From JACTUC01 sp964477685 (GTDB taxonomy: Archaea > Thermoproteota > Methanomethylicia > Methanomethylicales > Methanomethylicaceae): a DNA stretch of 10,369 nt. Below the pieces are notes generated by a model. That model was given only the letters and a program-made list of their open reading frames with translations. It was not told where the DNA came from and made no database searches. Numbering within the stretch: the first letter of the stretch is position 1; the number at the start of each line of letters is the position of its first letter. Shown piece by piece: positions 5,612-10,369 of the stretch. The stretch covers positions 1-10,369 of the forward strand of contig CAYZHK010000053.1 of assembly GCA_964477685.1 (NCBI GenBank), written 5' to 3'. The position numbers and the translations under genes were made by a program.

Positions 5612-6578
5612 GGGTCATCCACCCCTTGGGGTAGGTGCCGGGCTGCATGACGGTCCTCTCGGTCTTTATGATGATGCCGTGGTCGGACTTGAGCATCTCC
5701 TCGCTCGACAGAGCGGCTCTGCCGAAGGCCACCAGCTCCCCCTTCAGGGTCATAATGCAGACCGTTGAGCCTGGCTTGATGCCCCGGCTGAGCCTGAGTA
5801 GGCCAGGTGTTGCCAGGTTCGCGCCGTGGCAGAGGGCATCCACCGCAGAGTCCCTGACTATTACCTTGGGAAATCCCTGGAGCGCCTCCTCAATGGGCAT
5901 CACGACCTTCCTCAGCATGGACTCGTCCCCGGTCTCGCCCTTGTAGGTCAGGGCGTCCAGGAGGTTGTGGAGGGTCGAGGAAGAAGCTTCCCTGAACGGG
6001 CCGGCCCGGGTCCTTCTCAGCTCCCGCATGTGGGAGCCCACGCCGAGGACTTCACCTATGTCGTGGCAGAGCTTGCGGATGTAGGTCCCGGCCTCGCAGT
6101 CGACCCTCATGAGCACAAATTTCTTATTCCGCTCCAGGATATCAATGGCAAAGATCCGGCGCACCCTGAGGGCGCGCTTCACCGCCGAGCGAACAGGGGG
6201 GAGCTGGTACACGGCCCCCACGAATTGCCCGATGGCACTGGCAAGCTCCCGGTCATCCACCTCCCCGTGGAGCTCCATGAGGGCCACATACTCCTTGCCG
6301 GACTTCATGAGGAATGAGATTATTCTCGTGGACCTGCCCAGAGTTATCGGGAGAACGCCGCTGACCTTTGGGTCCAGGGTGCCGCCGTGGCCGGCCCTGT
6401 CGATGGCAAGGAGGCGCTTGACCCACGCCACCACCTCGTGGCTGCTGGGGCCTGGGGGCTTGTCGAGGTTGATGACACCGGTCTGGAGGTACTCGCTCAG
6501 CGGCCTTGACCGCGGCTGCCAGCCGTGGGCAGGGTCTGTAGCCTCTTCGCCCTTCGTGAGAAAAGCTTCCTCCGCCAT
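5601..6578 (-). CDS. cbf5: tRNA/rRNA pseudouridine synthase Cbf5 (TruB family)
   Basis: This gene encodes a 325-residue archaeal Cbf5, the catalytic subunit of H/ACA guide-RNA ribonucleoproteins (with Nop10, L7Ae and Gar1), also able to form pseudouridine 55 in tRNA. The N-terminal part has ATDPAHGWQPRSRPL and GVINLDKPPGPSSHEV. The catalytic motif GHGGTLDPKVSGVLP follows, with the nucleophile D69 (numbering from the chosen start). The mid-domain contains CEAGTYIRKLCHDIGEVLG and MRELRRTRAGPF. A C-terminal PUA domain (about residues 245-320) binds RNA ends and includes CHGANLATPGLLRLSRGIKPG. I choose the ATG at 6578 rather than one at 6602: the extra eight residues are atypical and a GGCGGT element lies a few bases before 6578. 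The spacing after cmk is 47 bases. Confidence 0.96.
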   Translation of the reverse strand: MAEEAFLTKGEEATDPAHGWQPRSRPLSEYLQTGVINLDKPPGPSSHEVVAWVKRLLAIDRAGHGGTLDPKVSGVLPITLGRSTRIISFLMKSGKEYVALMELHGEVDDRELASAIGQFVGAVYQLPPVRSAVKRALRVRRIFAIDILERNKKFVLMRVDCEAGTYIRKLCHDIGEVLGVGSHMRELRRTRAGPFREASSSTLHNLLDALTYKGETGDESMLRKVVMPIEEALQGFPKVIVRDSAVDALCHGANLATPGLLRLSRGIKPGSTVCIMTLKGELVAFGRAALSSEEMLKSDHGIIIKTERTVMQPGTYPKGWMTHGG

Positions 6579-6625
6579 AATTACCGCCCAGCATCTCTGC
6601 AAATACCGCTGTCGTCCGTCTTATC

Positions 6626-7210
6626 CTATTCGGTTGGCCCCGTCCGGGACTTTTCCTTCAGGTAGAGCTCTACAGTGCTCTTGAGGAGCTCTACGATGGA
6701 TTCCTTTCCCCAGAGGGACGTGTTGATTACAAAATCGTAGCGGGAGAGGTCGGCGATGTCGAGGCCGTATATTTTCCTGTAGCGGCGCCGCTCCCCATTT
6801 TCCCTTGCGATGGTCCTGAGCCGTGCTTCCCTGGCGGATATGCCCTCCCGTTCTGCTATCCTCTTCACCCTGGCGTCCAGCGGGGCCGTGAGGAAGAAGC
6901 TCAGCCTTTTTGTTCCCGGTGGTGAGAAGAAGGCGACGAGGCGGCCATCCAGTATGACGCCGCCCGCCTTGGCAAGCTCCTCGGTTCTGCGGTCGATCTC
7001 CCGGTCGATGGCATCATCCTTCTGGGCCATCTTGGTCAGCTCTTCGATGGAGACGCCCCTCTCCAAGGCAACCCGCCTGAAGATTGAGCCTGCGGAATGG
7101 GAAGGGAGACCGAAGGCCTTGGACAGGGCCTGCGCGCACATGGACTTCCCCGAGCCCGCGGGACCGCTTATCGTGATGAGCAGCCTCTGTTTCTGAGCCT
7201 CGGATTTCAT
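6626..7210 (-). CDS. cmk: Cytidylate kinase (archaeal type)
   Basis: This gene encodes a 194-residue CMP/dCMP kinase, which transfers phosphate from ATP to CMP in pyrimidine nucleotide synthesis and salvage. A Walker A loop GPAGSGKS lies at residues 16-23 in the context LLITISGPAGSGKS. SAGSIFRRVALERGVS after it, and VILDGRL near residue 84, match the short archaeal cytidylate kinases. The region EREGISAREARLRTIARENGERRRYRKIYGLD is the arginine-rich lid and nucleotide-binding segment, and YDFVINTS is the typical late strand. It is slightly longer than the usual 175-185 residues because of the ends. The ATG follows a GGGGGGAA stretch. It lies 57 bases after the insertase gene; in several other archaea L34e sits in that gap. 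Confidence 0.93.
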   Translation of the reverse strand: MKSEAQKQRLLITISGPAGSGKSMCAQALSKAFGLPSHSAGSIFRRVALERGVSIEELTKMAQKDDAIDREIDRRTEELAKAGGVILDGRLVAFFSPPGTKRLSFFLTAPLDARVKRIAEREGISAREARLRTIARENGERRRYRKIYGLDIADLSRYDFVINTSLWGKESIVELLKSTVELYLKEKSRTGPTE

Positions 7211-7267
7211 TCAGTTCCCCCCGTGGGTCATCTTTGTCGCGATGGTTTGAAAAAGGTTTCCGACAGC

Positions 7268-7816
7268 CTAGTCGGAGATCGTGGGCATGTTGAAGATCCG
7301 CTGGATCAGGGATGATGTGGCGAAGGATGATACGAAGTACCATGTCCAGAAGATGAAGGAAGAGCCTATGAACGGGAGATCCAGCGGCGAGTAGGCAATG
7401 TATGCATTGGGGTGTATTGTCGGGTCGTTGAAGCCGAAGACACCCCAGAATATGTAGTAGAAGATCATGAAGGGGACTATCGTTATGAGGAGCGGCTTCA
7501 TGTTGTCCTTCTGCATCTCCGCGGACGAGTTCTTGATGGCCTGCTCCTTCTTCTTCAGCCTGTCTATTGCCTTCTGGTCCTTTGCCCTCAGGGCCTTCTG
7601 ATAGGCGCTCTGCCACTCGCGGACCTCGGTCATCCTCCGCTTGGACTTCTCCACATCTATGACTGCCCTTGTCGCCAGCGCGGATATGGTGGACATACCA
7701 ATGGTGATAATCAGGATGGTGATTGTGCTGTAGGGGTATTGGGCCGCAGGCCCCAGAGCTGTCTGGAGGCCGTTGACTATGGCCATGTAGAAATCCCAGA
7801 GGAACTCGAATGCCAT
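7268..7816 (-). CDS. EMC3/TMCO1-type membrane protein insertase (DUF106)
   Basis: This gene encodes a 182-residue integral membrane protein of the archaeal DUF106 family, distant relatives of YidC/Oxa1 and the eukaryotic EMC3, TMCO1 and Get1 insertases. Visible layout: an amphipathic N-terminal segment, a first membrane helix around residues 29-50, a long charged cytosolic coiled coil (about 54-105, rich in K, E, R and Q), a second helix (about 108-128, LLITIVPFMIFYYIFWGVFG), a short loop, and a third helix (about 149-172, FIGSSFIFWTWYFVSSFATSSL). The three-helix plus coiled-coil plan is the family's core, and insertion of membrane proteins is the inferred role. The ATG overlaps the adenylate kinase stop as TGATG. 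The position two genes from secY is conserved in archaea and fits a function in membrane protein biogenesis. Confidence 0.93.
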   Translation of the reverse strand: MAFEFLWDFYMAIVNGLQTALGPAAQYPYSTITILIITIGMSTISALATRAVIDVEKSKRRMTEVREWQSAYQKALRAKDQKAIDRLKKKEQAIKNSSAEMQKDNMKPLLITIVPFMIFYYIFWGVFGFNDPTIHPNAYIAYSPLDLPFIGSSFIFWTWYFVSSFATSSLIQRIFNMPTISD

Positions 7817-8433
7817 CAGTCACACCTCTTGAAGAGGTCGGCGATGATCTTGGCGGCCTCCAGGTGTGCGCCTTCCCTGTTCTGGGCTATGGCCACGGTG
7901 CAGCCCGTCTGCACCGAGAGGGCTGCGGCTCCGGCCCTTCCCAGTAGCTGGTGCTCCTGCACCTTGGCGGCCGAGTCTGCCTCCCTCGTCCTGATGGCCG
8001 CGTCCTTGGTCCTCCTCCTGGAGATTTCCTCTGGGTCCGCCTCCAGCAGCACTATGGCGTCGGGCTGCAGCAGCTCCCCCACCCATGAGGGTATCCCGGG
8101 CATGTAGCCATCCGGTGTCCGGATGAACATGTGGGTGTCCAGTATGACGTTGCTCTTTGATGCTTTGGCGAAGATCTTCTTGGCCGCCATGAGCTGGAGG
8201 GAGACCTGCTGCTTGACCGAGAGCCTCCGCATGGAGTCCCTCTCCTTTACGAGGCCCTTTGCCTTGGCCTCCTGGAACATGATGTCGCCGTAGTTGACGT
8301 GCTGGACTGAAGCGCCCCGCTCACTGCAGGCCGCCATGGCTGCGGTCAGCACGGTGGTTTTACCCACGCCTGGAACGCCAGTCACTGTTACAAGCTTACA
8401 CTTGCGCCCCTTATTGCTTGGCAACAATTCCAC
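7816..8433 (-). CDS. adkA: Adenylate kinase, archaeal AdkA type
   Basis: This gene encodes a roughly 205-residue adenylate kinase (ATP + AMP to 2 ADP), belonging to the archaeal AdkA family rather than the bacterial Adk family. KLVTVTGVPGVGKTTV carries the P-loop (residues 19-27 from the GTG start). The NYGDIMFQEA segment (47-56), RDSMRRLSVKQQ, and the motif LDTHMFIRTPDGYMPGIPSWV (98-118) are diagnostic for AdkA, and EEHQ-like VQEHQLLGRAGAAA follows. The start is not certain. No ATG fits. GTG at 8433 has AGGGA directly against it, while TTG codons at 8427 and 8424 have GGGAG at a better 5-8 base spacing; AdkA proteins are usually about 190-200 residues. It lies about 10 bases after secY, the common archaeal arrangement. 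Confidence 0.93.
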   Translation of the reverse strand: MELLPSNKGRKCKLVTVTGVPGVGKTTVLTAAMAACSERGASVQHVNYGDIMFQEAKAKGLVKERDSMRRLSVKQQVSLQLMAAKKIFAKASKSNVILDTHMFIRTPDGYMPGIPSWVGELLQPDAIVLLEADPEEISRRRTKDAAIRTREADSAAKVQEHQLLGRAGAAALSVQTGCTVAIAQNREGAHLEAAKIIADLFKRCD

Positions 8434-8443
8434 TCCCTGATCA

Positions 8444-9871
8444 TTATTCCTGTCCCATTAATCTCCCGAGACCTGGGTATGCCTCGGCAAGCTGCTCCTT
8501 GGCCAGTATCTGGTAGTACTGGTAAATGATACCCACCGAAAGGAGGATCCCTGTTCCCGTTCCTAGGGCACCCAGCATATCTGCCCCCCCTGCAAGGAGA
8601 CCAATGGCGATGCCGCTTATTATTGTTAGCGAGGGGATATACCTGTTCATTATCTGTTCGATTATGGCGGGCGATCTCCTGAAGCCTGGGATCTGCATCC
8701 CTGCCTTGACCAACTGATCGGCCTGGGCCTTGGCGGTCATGCCAGCAACCTGCACCCAAATGACGGCAAATAATGCCGAGAACCCAACGAGCATCAGGAT
8801 GTAGGTCAGGGCCCGCAATGGATCGGCAATCGTGCCGGTGATGCTGTTTGGAGAGGAGATATAGTAGCAGAAGGATCCGGGCAGGTAGGTGCTGGATGTT
8901 GCATTCTTCATCACGAACCAGTTCATCAGTGGATTGCTGTTCAAGGTATTGAAATTGGTCCAGACGATGTTCCCCAGCAGAAAGATGTTGGAGAACAGGG
9001 CTGAGGCTAGGATGACAGGGATGTTGGAGACATACATGAACTTAAGCGGTATCTTGGCCCTCATGCCGCCATACTTTGCATAGGCCACTGGAATCTCTAT
9101 CTTCATGCCTTCCAGGTAGACGCTGATCAGAAACACGATTAATGTCATTATGAAGCCTGTCATGCTGGCATAGGTCGACCTAGTGAATGCCGCCAGCGGG
9201 TTGCCCGCGAGGCTGAACTGGAAGAAGGCAATGATGGCGCCAAGGGATGCCCCGTCCGCGACCGGGCCCACGGGGGAGAAGGACTGCCAGATCACGCTCT
9301 GGGCAACTCCGGCGAGGATGAAGAGGCTGACGCCGCTGCCCAGGCCCCATCCCTTTTGGATCAGCTCGTCCAGCAGGATGACCAGTATGCCGACGACGAC
9401 CAGCTGGGCGATTATGACCACACCGGAGCTGAGGGTCGTGGTGCCATAGGCGCCCCCTATGAAGAAGGCAATGCCCTCAAAGGCAGTCATCACTATGGCC
9501 AGGAACTTCTGCGTTCCCGTGAACAAGCCCCTGTCCTTGGGATTGTTCAGGTCCACATTCATGATCTTTGCGCCGGCAAGGATCTGCATGATGAGGCCTG
9601 CTGTAACTATGGGGCCGATGCCCAGCTCCATGAGAGAGCCTCTCTTGGAGGCGAAGATGACTCTGTAGAAGTAGAATGCATCATAGCCGCTTGAGGTCGG
9701 GACCCCCAGGAGGGGGATCTCGGCCATCACAAGGTAGATGGCCAGGGCGAGGGCCGTCCAGAGGAACTTTTCCTTCAGGGAGATCTTTCGCTTTGGCTTG
9801 ACTATCTCGGGGAGATAGCGTGTTATGGGCTCCATGAAGTCTAGGAAACGGCGGGGCATCGCGGATTTCAC
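8444..9871 (-). CDS. secY: Protein translocase subunit SecY (Sec61 alpha)
   Basis: This gene encodes the 475-residue channel subunit of the archaeal SecYEG/Sec61 translocon in the cytoplasmic membrane. The opening LPEIVKPKRKISLKEKFLWT leads into the first membrane helix, and about ten hydrophobic helices follow. Conserved pieces include the plug region (about residues 50-70), LGIGPIVTAGLIMQIL in helix 2, GWGLGSGVSLFI, the cytosolic loop with YAKYGGMRAKIPLKFMYVSNIPVILASALFSN, and the C-terminal loop MQIPGFRRS, which contacts the ribosome. GTG at 9871 overlaps the uL15 stop as GTGA. An ATG at 9859 (starting MPRRFLDFM) is an equally credible start that trims four residues. The neighbours uL15 and adkA match the archaeal spc-like operon. 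Confidence 0.97.
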   Translation of the reverse strand: MKSAMPRRFLDFMEPITRYLPEIVKPKRKISLKEKFLWTALALAIYLVMAEIPLLGVPTSSGYDAFYFYRVIFASKRGSLMELGIGPIVTAGLIMQILAGAKIMNVDLNNPKDRGLFTGTQKFLAIVMTAFEGIAFFIGGAYGTTTLSSGVVIIAQLVVVGILVILLDELIQKGWGLGSGVSLFILAGVAQSVIWQSFSPVGPVADGASLGAIIAFFQFSLAGNPLAAFTRSTYASMTGFIMTLIVFLISVYLEGMKIEIPVAYAKYGGMRAKIPLKFMYVSNIPVILASALFSNIFLLGNIVWTNFNTLNSNPLMNWFVMKNATSSTYLPGSFCYYISSPNSITGTIADPLRALTYILMLVGFSALFAVIWVQVAGMTAKAQADQLVKAGMQIPGFRRSPAIIEQIMNRYIPSLTIISGIAIGLLAGGADMLGALGTGTGILLSVGIIYQYYQILAKEQLAEAYPGLGRLMGQE

Positions 9872-10302
9872 TCTGCCTTGATTACCTCTCCGCCAGCTGC
9901 CTGGAGCTTATCCTTTGCCTTTTCGGTAATGAAAGTAGCCTTAACGGTGATGGGGAAGTCGATCTTGCCAGCCCCAAGCAGCTTGTCGAAGCCGTAGGCC
10001 GAAAGGTCGAGCACTGCCTTCCCCCTCTCGTCCTTCTCAAGGACCTTCCCCTCGATGAGGGCTTGGAGCTCACCCACGTTTATTGCCTGGACCTGGCTTG
10101 TGGTGCCGCTGTGCCTGATGAATCCGTGCTTGCCAAAGTGGTCTGGATCCTTCTGGATCATCCAGCTCCATTTGTGCTTGTGAAGACCCGCGTTGCCGAA
10201 GCCACCGCGCATGCCAGACTTCCTGTGCTGGCCGATGGTTCCCCAGCCATAGAGCCTGGAACCGCGCTGCCTACGTACCTTACGCTCTCTGCGGACTACC
10301 AT
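9868..10302 (-). CDS. rpl15: 50S ribosomal protein uL15 (L15p)
   Basis: This gene encodes a 144-residue archaeal uL15, a large-subunit protein that bridges several 23S rRNA domains. The N-terminal basic, glycine-rich extension RKVRRQRGSRLYGWGTIGQHRKSGMRGGFGNAGLHKHKW is typical of archaeal and eukaryotic members; the globular part ends with the YGFDKLLGAGKI and FITEKAKDKLQAAGGEVI blocks (about residues 103-141). The ATG at 10302 is preceded by GGTG some 7-8 bases upstream. Upstream lie a TATA-like element and a palindrome but no uL30 or uS5 gene within the remaining 67 bases, so this appears to be the first gene of its transcription unit. The stop overlaps the SecY GTG start. Confidence 0.96.
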   Translation of the reverse strand: MVVRRERKVRRQRGSRLYGWGTIGQHRKSGMRGGFGNAGLHKHKWSWMIQKDPDHFGKHGFIRHSGTTSQVQAINVGELQALIEGKVLEKDERGKAVLDLSAYGFDKLLGAGKIDFPITVKATFITEKAKDKLQAAGGEVIKAE

Positions 10303-10317
10303 GCATCAACACCACTC

Positions 10318-10333
10318 TGATTAGCGTTAATCA
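10318..10333. promoter_or_regulatory. Palindrome at predicted uL15 transcription start
   Basis: TGATTA-GCGT-TAATCA is an inverted repeat with two perfect 6-base arms around a 4-base centre. It lies about 15 bases upstream of the rpl15 ATG and, using the TATA-like element at 10349-10358, covers the expected start point. A dimeric helix-turn-helix regulator could bind such a site, or it may fold in the leader. The function is inference. Confidence 0.4.
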
Positions 10334-10348
10334 AAAAGGCGGCTAACT

Positions 10349-10360
10349 AATATATTTTTA
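10349..10360 (-). promoter_or_regulatory. Candidate BRE/TATA promoter of rpl15-secY block
   Basis: On the minus strand ACTAAAAATATATTAG is strongly AT-rich, with a purine-rich BRE-like stretch running into a TATA-like AAATATATTA core. It is about 50 bases before the rpl15 ATG, so a start about 25 bases downstream gives a leader of roughly 25 bases. The remaining sequence up to the window edge shows no gene. Confidence 0.65.
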
Positions 10361-10369
10361 GTTTCTGCT

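Noticed and set aside
7211..7267. Gap before cmk as a possible promoter or small gene
   Set aside because: No TATA-like element and no open frame of useful length; it contains only the purine-rich ribosome-binding stretch for cmk.
10334..10340. T-run (CTTTTTG on the minus strand) as a terminator of an upstream gene
   Set aside because: Only five T and located downstream of the rpl15 TATA-like element; too short and misplaced to call a terminator.
1..10369. Mobile elements, CRISPR arrays, toxin-antitoxin or defence genes
   Set aside because: No repeated spacers, transposase or defence-like proteins are present; all supported genes are conserved housekeeping genes in a familiar archaeal order.

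Overview
This window is a conserved archaeal translation, transcription and secretion gene cluster, and every gene I can support lies on the minus strand. The organism is a GC-rich euryarchaeon. The evidence is the archaeal-only or archaeal/eukaryotic families present: eL18, RNA polymerase subunits Rpo3/D and Rpo10/N, AdkA-type adenylate kinase, an EMC3/DUF106 insertase, Cbf5 and MEMO. TATA-type promoters and a probably intron-containing tRNA support this. L34e, L14e and RpoK, which often sit in this cluster elsewhere, are missing here. That, with the high GC and Fe-S-type RpoD, makes a Thermoplasmata-related lineage (for example Methanomassiliicoccales-like) a reasonable but unproven guess.

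Reading in the direction of transcription, from the right end of the window leftward: a promoter with a palindrome at 10318-10358 precedes uL15, SecY, adenylate kinase, EMC3-like insertase, cytidylate kinase, Cbf5 and an RsmC-like methyltransferase (10302 down to 4967). A serine-type tRNA gene with extra, probably intronic, sequence follows (4922-4800). A new promoter near 4751-4767 then starts uS13, uS4, uS11, RpoD, eL18, uL13, uS9 and RpoN (4707 down to 987). A third TATA-like element at 985-992 lies ahead of uS2, whose last codons overlap the start of a MEMO-family gene that runs off the left edge (position 1). No intergenic stretch exceeds 300 bases.

The genes fit together as growth machinery: small and large ribosomal subunit proteins, two RNA polymerase assembly subunits, the SecY channel with an Oxa1-superfamily insertase, two nucleotide monophosphate kinases, and two probable RNA-modification enzymes. 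Several neighbours overlap by one to eleven bases (TGATG, ATGA or GTGA junctions), which points to translational coupling.

This is mostly an ordinary, highly conserved region and I see no undescribed multi-gene system. The items most worth a second look are the tRNA with an unresolved intron and atypical anticodon loop, the seven-cysteine Fe-S domain of RpoD, the palindrome at the predicted uL15 transcription start, the glutamine-rich tail on uS13, and the missing neighbours.
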